Shown piece after piece: positions 1-6,906 of a DNA stretch of 8,966 nt. The DNA is from JACDAL01 sp035646635 (lineage in GTDB: Bacteria; Actinomycetota; CADDZG01; WHSQ01). The stretch's first letter is position 1. Every line of letters starts with the position of its first letter. Where the stretch lies: NCBI GenBank assembly GCA_035646635.1, contig DASRPA010000085.1, forward strand, positions 1 to 8,966, read 5' to 3'. Both the position numbers and the translations under genes were made by a program. Below the pieces are notes generated by a model, which searched no databases, was not told the origin of the DNA, and saw nothing but the letters and a program-made list of their open reading frames with translations.

Positions 1-152
1 ATCGTTCAAGGCAGACATTCGCAACAGATAAGGCTCGTGAGATCGCCGAGACCTGGGCATCGACTACATGGACGGCCCCTTCGAATCTAGAGCAGTTCCA
101 AATGGGCCTCGACGTTGCTCGATGCCAAAGGTAAGGCGGATGCCGGCCCGGC

Positions 153-158
153 AGGAGG
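153..158 (+). promoter_or_regulatory. Ribosome binding site deciding the SRPBCC gene start
   Basis: A perfect AGGAGG lies seven bases before the GTG at 166. It favours this start over the in-frame TTG at 115, which would add 17 residues of low-complexity Ala/Gly/Asp sequence unlike the family. Confidence 0.75.
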
Positions 159-165
159 TGACCCT

Positions 166-831
166 GTGAAACACCGGTTCACTCTTGGAACACTCTTGGG
201 TGCCACGGCGGCCATGGTCGCCTACCGGCGAGGTCTACGCCCCTGGCACGAACGTTGGGGCGCCGCGGATGAGGAGGTGGCCGCCTCCTTGCCCGGCGAC
301 GACCTGATTGTGGAACCGGCGCTCCAGATAACGCGCGCCATCACCGTCGCGGCTCGCCCAGAGCAGGTGTGGGCGTGGGTCATACAGTTGGGCGCCGACC
401 GCGGCGGCTTCTATAGCTATGACCGGCTCGAGAACGTTTTCGGCCTCGGCATCCACAGCGCCGACGAGATCGTCACCGAGTGGGAGGAGCGCGCCGTGGG
501 CGATCTTGTGCATGCAGACGCCAAGGGAGGCTACGGCTGGTACGTGATGGACATCCAACCGGCCCACGCGCTGGTGATGAAGATGGCCAACCCGGAGAAG
601 GCGCGTCCGTTCCGGCGCGACGAGCCGCCGGGATATATGGAGTTCACGTGGTCCTTTGTCTTGCAGGGACGCGACGACGGCACGACACGTTTGATCGTCC
701 GCGAACGCGTCGCGTTCGGCAACCCGATCGGTCGGCTCGTCTTCACACCCATGGGCCTGGTCAGCTTCGTAATGACCCAGAAGATGATGCGAGGCATCAA
801 GGAGCGCGCCGAGAAGACCAACCCACGCTAG
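166..831 (+). CDS. SRPBCC (START/polyketide cyclase-like) family protein with N-terminal hydrophobic segment
   Basis: The 221-residue product begins with a short basic stretch and a hydrophobic segment at about residues 6-20 that could anchor it in the membrane. A domain typical of SRPBCC proteins follows: TRAITVAARPEQVWAWV (about 56-72), GGFYSYDRLENVFGLGIHSA (about 80-99), an EW.ER.VGD stretch near 105-113, and a C-terminal amphipathic helix. The reading frame is open further upstream from a TTG at 115. I chose the GTG at 166 because AGGAGG at 153-158 sits seven bases before it, while the TTG has no such site. SRPBCC domains bind hydrophobic ligands in a helix-grip fold; the ligand here cannot be told. 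It stands alone: no same-strand gene adjoins it, and the next large gene is convergent. It appears intact. The family call is fairly sure, the specific function unknown. Confidence 0.85.
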   Translation: MKHRFTLGTLLGATAAMVAYRRGLRPWHERWGAADEEVAASLPGDDLIVEPALQITRAITVAARPEQVWAWVIQLGADRGGFYSYDRLENVFGLGIHSADEIVTEWEERAVGDLVHADAKGGYGWYVMDIQPAHALVMKMANPEKARPFRRDEPPGYMEFTWSFVLQGRDDGTTRLIVRERVAFGNPIGRLVFTPMGLVSFVMTQKMMRGIKERAEKTNPR

Positions 832-884
832 GACGGAAGTCGACGCTAGCGGATACCACGCTCGTTCGTGCCGGGAGGGCTCGA

Positions 885-977
885 ATGAGACTCTTGCCCA
901 AACTAAATCGCCGTGTGGACTGGCCCAAAGCCCTTACGACGCCTACCGGATCAGGTGACCGGCACTCAAGGCTGTGA
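885..977 (+). CDS. Possible 30-residue small protein
   Basis: An ATG at 885 is preceded six bases upstream by GGGAGG (873-878), a good ribosome binding site. It opens a 30-codon frame beginning MRLLPKLNRRVDWPKAL and ending with TGA at 975-977. The peptide is basic with no recognisable domain. It lies 53 bases after the SRPBCC stop on the same strand, and its last 12 bases overlap the 3' end of the convergent hemerythrin gene. No homology is recognised and it may be chance; the only support is the start context. Confidence 0.25.
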   Translation: MRLLPKLNRRVDWPKALTTPTGSGDRHSRL

Positions 978-1430
978 TGGGGCCCCACGCCTGTCTGCGA
1001 GCGTCAGTCGGCCGAGGTCCTGCTCCGTCACGAGTTCCTCGATGAGCGGGAACAGAGTCCTCTCCTCCAGGCGGATATGGAATTGGAGGAGCTTGCCGGT
1101 CTCCAGTAGCGTGTCGCTTTCAACGGACCCGGATTCAACCTCCGAGCTGAGTCGCCGAACGAGGCCATGAATCCTTACGTGCTCAATGAGGATCTGGACG
1201 AGGACGTCGGGCGGCGAGTCGGCGCGCTCCAGCAGCATTGGGAAGAGTAGCTCTTCCTCCTCGCGGAAGTGCCGAAGTGTGTCTTCGGAAAAGAAGCGAA
1301 GGAAGTCGCCGGCGCGGGCGAGTCGGCCGTCCGCGTCGTCGCTGTCGGCGGAGCGTCGCAAGCGCCGCGCGTGGGCAAGCGCGTGGTGATGGTCGTGGGA
1401 CAGCGGGATGAGGGCGTCGTGTCGTTTCAT
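966..1430 (-). CDS. Hemerythrin HHE cation-binding domain protein
   Basis: The 154-residue product is an all-helical hemerythrin-like protein. The expected metal-ligand pattern is visible: SHDHHHALAH (11-20), HFREEE (54-59), EHVRIH (83-88) and HIRLEE (118-123). This supplies the His and Glu/Asp residues of a non-haem di-iron centre. Such proteins bind oxygen or nitric oxide or sense iron and redox state in the cytoplasm. The length fits a single HHE domain. I chose the ATG at 1428-1430; an adjoining GTG at 1431-1433 would add one residue. No strong ribosome binding site is visible. The start overlaps the stop of the P-type ATPase remnant (TGA within GTGATGA), so it may once have been translationally coupled to it. 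Nearby VIT1/CCC1 also suggests metal handling. The gene looks intact. Confidence 0.9.
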   Translation of the reverse strand: MKRHDALIPLSHDHHHALAHARRLRRSADSDDADGRLARAGDFLRFFSEDTLRHFREEEELLFPMLLERADSPPDVLVQILIEHVRIHGLVRRLSSEVESGSVESDTLLETGKLLQFHIRLEERTLFPLIEELVTEQDLGRLTLADRRGAPSQP

Positions 1431-2160
1431 CACGGTCGGCTTGGTTCGTCCTGAGCAACCTTAATCGCCAGCGCGTGATCTTCTCGCACCGTCAGCGTCC
1501 CTGTCTTGTCGGTGAGGATGATGCCGGTGGTGCCGAGAGTCTCCACCGTAGGCAGCAGCCTCACGACGGCGCCGGCGCCGGACATCCGGCGCGAGCGCGA
1601 GCGCGACGGTGACGACGCTGACGAGTCCCTCCGGGACCGCGGCGACCGCGAGGGCCACCGCAGATAGGAGCGCATGCTCGAGCCCTTCGGCCGTAAGCCC
1701 AACGGAGACAAGCGTGAGGGCGAAGACGAGCAGCGCGATGGCGATCGCGGCGACACCGAGCCGTCCCGTGAGATGAGCGAGCTCGATCTGAAGGGAGTGG
1801 GAGGATGCCGCTCGCGCAGGCGCTCGGCGATCACGCCGAGCGCGGTCGCGGGTCCAGTGGCCACGACGATTCCACGGCCGGCGCTCCGAGAGACGATCGT
1901 CGCCGAGAACGTCACCGTGGGGCGGTCGGCCAGCGCCGCGTGCGCATCGGAGACAGCGCGGGCGTCCTTTGCAACTGGGAGCGATTCTCCCGTGAGGAGC
2001 GGTTCGTTGACTTCCATGAGGAGGTTTCGATCATGCGGATGTCGGCGGGCACGCGATCGCCTGCTGCCCGCAGCACGACGTCCCCCACGAGATGGTCCTC
2101 CGCGGGGGATCAGATCGGCCCGGCCCCCTGCACGACGGCCTCTTAAGCCGCGACGGCGTG
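1430..2160 (-). pseudogene. Frameshifted, truncated P-type cation-transporting ATPase fragment
   Basis: Pieces of a P-type ATPase appear in order across changing frames on the minus strand. They are an actuator-domain entry (LIPAED, then VGDVVLRAAGDRVPADIRMIET), the EVNEPLLTGES loop, a membrane region ending in AVALAVAAVPEGLVSVVTVA (the PEGL metal-site motif of TM4), and the phosphorylation site TVETLGTTGIILTDKTGTLT. Frame changes are needed at roughly 2104-2108 (a run of five G), 2010-2016, 1788-1796 and 1575-1600. About 20 residues after DKTGTLT the frame ends at 1430, so the P/N domains and C-terminal membrane helices are missing; the N-terminus is not recognisable beyond about 2160. The motif set resembles Ca2+/cation (type II-like) ATPases, but ion specificity cannot be judged. 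It cannot work as it stands, even if the frameshifts were sequencing errors. Confidence 0.85.
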
Positions 2161-2426
2161 GAATGTCGGAACCGCGACCTCGGTCTGGTCGGAGCGTGCG
2201 GGCGGTGGGGGCCCACTTCCCCATTTCGACCTCTGGATGTCACCGTTCTCATATCGGTCCAGGATGCCCTCAAATCCGCCATCATGCGGAGAGTCAAACG
2301 GCACCCCCGGGATCGGGCCGACTGTCACATACGCGACCCGGAGGACGGCGCGACACTGCAATCCGTGGAGCGTTTAGCGGCAGGACGCCAAGATGTGCAG
2401 GCAGCTCTTTCACGAGAGGATTAAGA
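2161..2426. other. Intergenic stretch without a supported gene
   Basis: These bases lie between the 5' limit of the P-type ATPase remnant and the VIT1/CCC1 start, two divergently oriented units. A minus-strand frame is open from about 2361 to 2143 and contains GPIPGVPFDSPHDGGFEGIL, but it has no convincing start signal and no family I recognise. A promoter for the transporter should lie here; I see no clear -35/-10 pair. Confidence 0.4.
2415..2420 (+). promoter_or_regulatory. Ribosome binding site for the VIT1/CCC1 gene
   Basis: AGAGGA six bases before the GTG at 2427 supports this start within a frame that is open much further upstream. Confidence 0.6.
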
Positions 2427-3197
2427 GTGGGAGTCAGACCATTGAATAGAAGATCCGGAGCCAGCTCAGAAGACCACACGCCCAGGGCCGTCCAGGAGAG
2501 GCTATCTCAACCGTTGACACAAAGCCACCTCCGCGATTTCATCTACGGGGGAATTGACGGAACGGTTACAACCTTCGCCGTCGTCGCGGGAGTGGCCGGG
2601 GCCCAGCTGTCGGCTACGATCGTGATCATCCTCGGCGTTGCGAATCTGATCGCAGATGGATTCAGCATGGCAGTGAGCAATTTCCTGGCAACCCACACAA
2701 TGATGCAGGAGAGAGCGCTGGCCCGTCGGCAAGAAGAGGAAGAGATTCGCAGCGTGCCTGAGGGCGAGCGCGAGGAGATAAGGCAGATCTTCTCGTCCAA
2801 GGGCTTCTCGGGTTCAGACCTGGACCGAGTCGTCGACGTGATAACCGAAGACCCCCGGGTGTGGGTGGACACGATGATGGTCGAGGAGCTCGGTTATGGT
2901 CAGGCTGGCGAGCAACTGCTTCGCGCGGCGGTGACGACGTTTGTCTCCTTCGTCGTCATCGGTTTCCTCCCGCTTTTCGCGTTCATCTACGAGGCCCTGT
3001 TCCCCGCCGCCGTTGACAGCCCGTTCTTCTGGAGCGCTCTCATGACGAGCGCGGGGTTTTTCGTAGTAGGCGCCCTCAAGAGCCGATTCGTTGCACAGCG
3101 ATGGTGGCTCGCGGGAGCGGAAACGCTTGTCATGGGTGGCACCGCGGCTGTGCTCGCTTATGCGGTGGGGGCGTTCCTAAAGAGTCTGGTCGGCTGA
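2427..3197 (+). CDS. VIT1/CCC1 transporter family protein (iron/manganese)
   Basis: The 256-residue product shows the family signature HLRDFIYGGIDGTVTTFAVV (about 34-53) leading into the first membrane segment. A second hydrophobic segment follows at about 61-88 (LSATIVIILGVANLIADGFS). Next is a charged cytosolic stretch rich in Glu (about 92-148: RRQEEEE, EGEREEIRQ, WVDTMMVEE) where this family binds metal, then three hydrophobic segments at about 156-178, 188-206 and 217-252. Family members export Fe2+ or Mn2+ from the cytosol, or into vacuoles in eukaryotes. The frame is open far upstream, but that part is a shadow of the opposite-strand ATPase remnant. I chose the GTG at 2427 because AGAGGA (2415-2420) sits six bases before it. 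The gene looks intact and is probably transcribed alone. The exact metal is not determinable. Confidence 0.92.
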   Translation: MGVRPLNRRSGASSEDHTPRAVQERLSQPLTQSHLRDFIYGGIDGTVTTFAVVAGVAGAQLSATIVIILGVANLIADGFSMAVSNFLATHTMMQERALARRQEEEEIRSVPEGEREEIRQIFSSKGFSGSDLDRVVDVITEDPRVWVDTMMVEELGYGQAGEQLLRAAVTTFVSFVVIGFLPLFAFIYEALFPAAVDSPFFWSALMTSAGFFVVGALKSRFVAQRWWLAGAETLVMGGTAAVLAYAVGAFLKSLVG

Positions 3198-3211
3198 CGT
3201 AGAGCCGGGCC

Positions 3212-3229
3212 CCACAGAACCTCTGGTGG
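3212..3229 (+). terminator. Weak hairpin just downstream of the VIT1/CCC1 gene
   Basis: CCACAGA pairs with TCTG-TGG (one bulged G) around an ACC loop, beginning 15 bases after the stop codon. There is no T run, so it is at best a weak or factor-assisted terminator. Confidence 0.25.
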
Positions 3230-3235
3230 TGCAGG

Positions 3236-3245
3236 CACCTAGGTG
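3236..3245. repeat. 10-bp perfect palindrome CACCTAGGTG
   Basis: CACCT and AGGTG are directly adjacent, forming a two-fold symmetric site in the gap between the convergent VIT1/CCC1 and ABC permease genes. It could be a protein-binding site, but no regulator is encoded nearby. The AGGTGGTT overlapping its right arm recurs at 3343-3350. Confidence 0.4.
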
Positions 3246-3315
3246 GTTTGGCTCCCCAAGGGCTTCAGCCCCCTGAAACATGCTCGTCCTCGAAGAGCTG
3301 GGACGCCTGCGGGCG

Positions 3316-3364
3316 AACTTTGTGGCCCTGACCACGTCACAGAGGTGGTTGCGGCGACAAAGTT
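3316..3364. repeat. Nested inverted repeat AACTTTGT ... ACAAAGTT
   Basis: AACTTTGT (3316-3323) and ACAAAGTT (3357-3364) are perfect 8-bp inverted copies. They flank an inner pair ACCAC (3331-3335) and GTGGT (3345-3349). The structure lies about 45 bases beyond the stop of the minus-strand ABC permease and could form an extended imperfect hairpin in either transcript. No T run follows, so terminator activity is uncertain. Confidence 0.4.
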
Positions 3365-3408
3365 GGGGCCAGGAGGCCAGGCCGGGGGCGGGGCGCCGGG
3401 CCAACGGA

Positions 3409-4208
3409 TCACGTGGCGAGGTCACGCCGCGCGAAAGCGAAGATCGCACCGCCTAGGAACGCCGCCGAGATAGCGACTAGAAAGACGACGTTCTCAATGC
3501 CGAGGCCGTGGCGCAGCGGTTCGGTCCCGATCGCGTGGTATATGGGCGATAGACAGCGATAGGGCTCGAGCCAGTCGGCTAATGGGGCGAGCGAATGCAG
3601 TAGGAAGGCGGCGAGGGCAGATCCTGCGGCCCTTCCCCGAGCGAGCCCTCGCTTACCCGTCAGGCACGCGATCAGGAGCGCTACGGCCCCGAACGCGGCC
3701 CCGAGCATGAGCTGGTCGGCGCCTGCTGCCAGGAGGTGACCGACGCCGACGCCGATGTCCATGTCCACCAGAAGGCCGCCGAGCCACAGCGACGCCACCA
3801 ACACCAAAGCGATCACGGCGAGGCCGAAGACTAGGGCACCGCACTTCTCGAGCACTACCCGGGTGCGCGTGACCGGGTTGGCTCAGAAGGAGATCGAACG
3901 TTTTACGCTCCTCCTCTCCGGCGGTCGTGTCGGTCGCCATCCCGATAGCGAAGCCCAAGAAGATGAGCGGTGCCATGAACGAGAAGAGCTCGGTGTTGAG
4001 GTAGCCGGCCGGAGTCGTGATCTCCTGGATACCGAAAATGCAGAGCGTCCGGGTAGTTGTCGATGAGCTTCTGGAAGTCGGCGGCCTGCTCCTCGATCGT
4101 GGGCCAGAGTGAGACGCACATCGCGGTGATACCGAGCACCCCCATCGACCATCCGATCAACGCGCGCCTGCGATCGTGCAGCGTCTTCAAAAGGATGTCA
4201 GGCCGCAT
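3409..4208 (-). pseudogene. ABC-2 type transporter permease with two apparent frameshifts
   Basis: Read across three frames, the product is an ABC-2 permease of about 265 residues. It starts MRPDILLKTLHDRRRALIGW with a first membrane helix (WSMGVLGITAMCVSLWP) and continues through a periplasmic stretch containing IDNYPDAL. The second frame carries TTPAGYLNTELFSFMAPLI and TAGEEERKTFDLLLSQP, a typical permease loop. The third carries VTRTRVVLEKCGALVFGLAV and the remaining helices to a TGA at 3409. Frame changes are needed near 4032-4040 (an AAAA run) and near 3871-3878 (a GGG run). The ATG directly abuts the TAG of the ATPase gene, indicating one operon and translational coupling. As written it would not give a full permease, but both shifts sit at short homopolymers and could be sequencing errors. 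Substrate unknown. Confidence 0.85.
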
Positions 4209-5095
4209 CTAGTTCTTGCCCCGGTAGTAGACGAGGGAGATCTCCTCTAGGTCCGCCTCGCGGCTCACGAAGTGTTCGACCTCGTGCTGGGCGATCGCCT
4301 TGATGAGGGGATCGATCGAGCCCTGAATGTTGAACCGGAACAGGTGGCCGTCGAACTCGGTCTCCTTGATACCCGGGACGCGTGTGAAGGACTCGGGAGC
4401 TACGGGCCCCGCGAAACGAACCTCGACCCGGCGCACCGCCCGCTCCTTGAGGGCTCTTACTTGCTCGACGGCCACGAGCGGCCCCTTGCGCACGATCGCG
4501 ACCCTGTCGGCCACCTCCTCGACTTCGCTCAACACGTGGGACGACAGGAACACCGTGCGGCCCTCACCGGCCGCCTCCTTGAGCAGCGAGTGGACCTCGT
4601 GCTGGGCCAGTGGATCGAGCGCGGAGGTCGGCTCGTCGAGGATGAGCAGCTCGGGCCGGTTCATCAGGGCCTGCACCACGCCCACCTTCTGCTTGTTCCC
4701 CTTCGACAGCTCGCCGATGGGCGAGTCGAGTCAAGACCGAGCCGCTCGGCGAGCAGCGAGACGTAGCCCGCGTCGAACGCTCCCCTCAGTTTCCCGAAGA
4801 ACGACATCAGGTCCCGCGGCGTCATGTGCTCGGATAGCGAGAACTCGCCGGGAAGGTAGCCGACGCGCCTGCGGATCTCGACCGACTGGGAACGACTGTC
4901 GCAGCCCAGCACGCGCGCCACGCCCCCGCTCGGGCGGATGAAGTCTAAGAGCAGCCGGATCGTCGTCTTGCCGGCTCCGTTGGGCCCGAGGTAGCCGAAT
5001 ATCGTCCCCGCCGGCACCTCGAGATCGAGGTCCACGATCCCGCGATTCCTCCCTAGTGCCGTGACCACTAATTTCTGCACGCGTAAATCCACCAC
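4209..5095 (-). pseudogene. ABC transporter ATP-binding protein with one apparent frameshift
   Basis: The first part carries Walker A, GPNGAGKTT (about residues 37-45), and the region up to LAERLGLDS. After a one-base frame change near 4717-4733 the second part gives PIGELSKGNKQKVGVVQAL (ABC signature LSKGN), Walker B and D-loop (LLILDEPTSALDP), the H-loop in SSHVLSEVEE, and a C-terminal ~90-residue domain with SREADLEEISLVYYRGKN at the end. With the frame restored it would be about 295 residues, normal for ATPases of ABC-2 exporters. I chose the GTG at 5093-5095 because AAGGG lies seven bases upstream and the homologous region begins there. A TTG at 5131 is possible, but it would overlap the IS630 transposase start. 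It energises the abutting permease. Without the correction the Walker A and Walker B halves are separate polypeptides. Confidence 0.87.
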
Positions 5096-5130
5096 CTGCT
5101 CGCCCTTCCCTGCCAGCCTGAGCTCAGTCA

Positions 5131-5299
5131 ATGGCAGAGAGGGAGGCGACCGCGGCCGAGAAGGTGAAGGTCCGAAGGCCAACGCCCGATGAGGGTGCGC
5201 GTCTGCTGCGGATCGTGCGCCGCGGACACAAGTACAAGGCAACAACGTACCGGCGGGCGTTGGTCATCCTGGGTTCGGCAGGAGGTAACAACGTCAAGG
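5131..5299 (+). pseudogene. IS630-family transposase, N-terminal fragment (first ~56 codons)
   Basis: From the ATG at 5131 the sequence gives VKVRRPTPDEGARLLRIVRR (about residues 12-31), then YRRALVILGSAGGNNVK. This matches the N-terminal helix-turn-helix entry of IS630-type transposases as I remember them. Family resemblance stops at codon 56 (AAG, 5296-5298). The frame runs on to 5496, but those residues (DLGSVTPAYG onward) are not transposase-like. The continuation expected next, VLANLVHTSPDRVRE, begins at 8589. A 5' end of the element should lie in the short gap before the ABC ATPase start; I could not define its terminal inverted repeat. The fragment cannot transpose DNA. Confidence 0.82.
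5296..5299 (+). repeat. AAGG at the left junction of the interruption (possible target duplication)
   Basis: The last transposase codon AAG plus G at the left edge matches AAGG at 8589-8592. A 4-bp direct repeat flanking the insert is compatible with a target site duplication but is short enough to arise by chance. Confidence 0.4.
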
Positions 5300-5474
5300 A
5301 CTTAGGGTCCGTTACTCCCGCGTACGGGAGGGCTTGGGCCTTCCCTCTATTGGGCGCTACAAGAAAGGACAAGCCGCCGTTGGAGGTAAGGTGGCGACGG
5401 CTGACGGCGTCCGAAGTCCGAAACCCCCCCGAGGACAGTTTCTGTTGTTTGATGTCGAAAATTGAGGAGGCCAG
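5300..5474 (+). other. 175-base leader/left-end region with hairpin
   Basis: Between the left junction and the membrane protein start lies a non-coding stretch. It holds CTCCCG-CGTA-CGGGAG (5315-5330), a perfect 6-bp stem with a 4-base loop, followed by GGGAGGG and CCTTCCCTC, which can pair in a competing fold. It could be a structured 5' leader or the end of the inserted element. No known riboswitch was recognised. Confidence 0.3.
5464..5470 (+). promoter_or_regulatory. Ribosome binding site for the 12-TM membrane protein
   Basis: GAGGAGG lies four bases before the ATG at 5475, a strong if slightly close site. It argues that the gene is expressed from its own start rather than by read-through from the broken transposase frame, which runs to 5496. 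Confidence 0.7.
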
Positions 5475-6689
5475 ATGGTTCACACAGAGACGTTGAAGGC
5501 TCACCCTTACGTTTCCCAGACCCGGTTTCTGCTGCAGGCGGCGATGCTGATCTTCGCCTACACCGTCGTTATCGGGATCCTCAACGGGACCGATCTCGTC
5601 GACTTCGGTCACAAGACCCTCCTTACTCACGTGCATACCGGCACGCTCGGCTGGATCACGACCTCGGTGTTCGCCGCTGCGCTGTGGCTCTTCGGAGCAA
5701 CGCCGGGTCTCGGATGGCGTGATTCGTTCGCTCGAACCCTGCCATACGCCACCGTTCTCGCGGTCGTGGCTTACAACATCGCGTTCCTAGCAACGACGGG
5801 AAGCGCGCGCCCGACGATGGGGGGGTTCATGCTCTTGGTGATCCTCGGATGGGTGATCTGGATCTTCGGCTCGGCGCGTTCGTCGGTGTTGAGTGTTCCG
5901 CGCCTCGGGATCCTCGCTGCAGTCACAACGCTGACTTTCGGAGGCCTCCTCGGGGTGCTTCTCGGTGTGATGATCGCGACCGGCAACGACATCCTGCCCG
6001 GAGACGCCTACGCCTCGCATCCCGCAACGATGGTTATCGGGTTCCTGATCCCGGTGGGGATGGCGTTGGCCGAGTGGAACGTGCGCCCCGAGCTCCTTGA
6101 ACAGAGAGCAACCCGTTCCGGTTGGCTCCAGATCGGCCTGCCCTTCATCGGTGGGATCTGCGTGACCGCCGGATTGCTAGCGGACTCGCCTCCGCTCATC
6201 TCGTTGAGCCTTCCCTTCGAGGTCATCGGCGTCGGGATCTTCGTCAAGCGCTTGTGGCCCGGACTTCGCCGGGTCGATCGCGCGCGCGCGACGTCAGGGT
6301 TCGTCGCTTCACCAACCGTGTTGTGGTTGGTCCTGAACATCATGATGTTCATCTACCTGATCGTTCGCTTCCAGGGAGATTTGGACGACGTCAGACCCGG
6401 ACTCTTCCTGGCGCTAGATCACATGATGTTCATCGGAGTGATAAGCAACTCCTTGTTCGCGCAGGTACGGGCTGCGGCACCAGACGCCAAACCCGCCGCC
6501 GTGCGGGTGTTGTTCTATGCGATGAACGTCGGGCTCGCCGGATTCGTGTTGGGGCTCCTTGCCGACACCGCGATCCTCAAGCAGATCTTCACCCCGCTCA
6601 TGGGACTCGGGATCCTGCACGGGATCGCGTTGTTCACGATGGCGCTTCGGAAGCCAACAGCAACCGTCGTCCCGCCGACTCCCGCTTAG
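5475..6689 (+). CDS. Polytopic (~12 TM) membrane protein resembling haem-copper oxidase subunit I
   Basis: The 404-residue product has about twelve hydrophobic segments (roughly 17-36, 48-73, 88-107, 115-132, 144-168, 184-201, 218-235, 240-257, 282-299, 309-331, 345-363, 372-391) and almost no soluble domain. Histidines fall in or beside the helices: H46, H52 and H54 in GHKTLLTHVHTGTLGW, H182 in ASHPATMVIGF, H316 in LDHMMFIGV, and H382 in GILHGIALF. Twelve helices with membrane-embedded histidines recall subunit I of haem-copper oxidases and the NnrS-type haem/copper proteins. However, the canonical TM6-TM7 copper ligands and the HxH pair of TM10 are not evident, so oxidase activity is not claimed. 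The ATG follows GAGGAGG (5464-5470) closely. No other oxidase subunit is nearby. The gene looks intact inside the interrupted IS630 element, and the family assignment is tentative. Confidence 0.8.
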   Translation: MVHTETLKAHPYVSQTRFLLQAAMLIFAYTVVIGILNGTDLVDFGHKTLLTHVHTGTLGWITTSVFAAALWLFGATPGLGWRDSFARTLPYATVLAVVAYNIAFLATTGSARPTMGGFMLLVILGWVIWIFGSARSSVLSVPRLGILAAVTTLTFGGLLGVLLGVMIATGNDILPGDAYASHPATMVIGFLIPVGMALAEWNVRPELLEQRATRSGWLQIGLPFIGGICVTAGLLADSPPLISLSLPFEVIGVGIFVKRLWPGLRRVDRARATSGFVASPTVLWLVLNIMMFIYLIVRFQGDLDDVRPGLFLALDHMMFIGVISNSLFAQVRAAAPDAKPAAVRVLFYAMNVGLAGFVLGLLADTAILKQIFTPLMGLGILHGIALFTMALRKPTATVVPPTPA

Positions 6690-6752
6690 ACAGCGTCTCC
6701 TACAGGTCCTGCGCATCCAGGCCGGCTTGGAGTTCCCGGCGCGCGACGAGGT

Positions 6753-6770
6753 TCGAGCTCGCTAGCTCGA
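6753..6770 (+). terminator. Hairpin downstream of the 12-TM gene
   Basis: A perfect 7-bp stem, TCGAGCT and AGCTCGA, with loop CGCT sits 63 bases after the stop codon. It has no T tract, so termination is only a possibility; an operator-like palindrome is an alternative. Confidence 0.25.
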
Positions 6771-6876
6771 GCAGGTTCGATCGTCGAGACCGGGACCGAC
6801 AGATGTCGCTTCAAAGAGACCCTTGAGCGTCAGCAGGCAAAAGGGGTGAGGCGAAAGACCACTCAGAAGCGCGTGA

Positions 6877-6906
6877 CCGTGAACCCATCTTGATCTGGGT
6901 TCGCGG
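6877..6906 (-). terminator. 11-bp stem-loop downstream of the monooxygenase remnant
   Basis: CCGTGAACCCA (6877-6887) pairs with TGGGTTCGCGG (6896-6906) around an 8-base loop, with one G-U pair on the plus strand. It is the strongest stem in the window and lies about 90 bases beyond the monooxygenase stop. It lacks a T tract and can form in transcripts from either side. Confidence 0.35.

Noticed and set aside
3..134. Open plus-strand frame at the left edge (ATDKAREIAETWASTTWTAP...)
   Set aside because: Short, no recognisable family and no start; it could be the tail of an upstream gene, but nothing supports it.
2143..2361. 72-residue minus-strand frame between the ATPase remnant and VIT1/CCC1
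   Set aside because: TTG start without a ribosome binding site and no recognisable domain; parts look protein-like but the evidence is too weak.
1674..2426. Long upstream extension of the VIT1/CCC1 frame
   Set aside because: Arg/Pro-rich translation antisense to the ATPase remnant; the family homology and ribosome binding site place the start at 2427.
4272..4941. Long plus-strand frames opposite the ABC ATPase
   Set aside because: Antisense shadows; Walker A, Walker B and signature motifs are on the minus strand.
5448..5467. FNR-like site (TTGAT ... near AATTGA) before the 12-TM gene
   Set aside because: Only one half-site matches; the second half (ATCAA) is not present at the right spacing.
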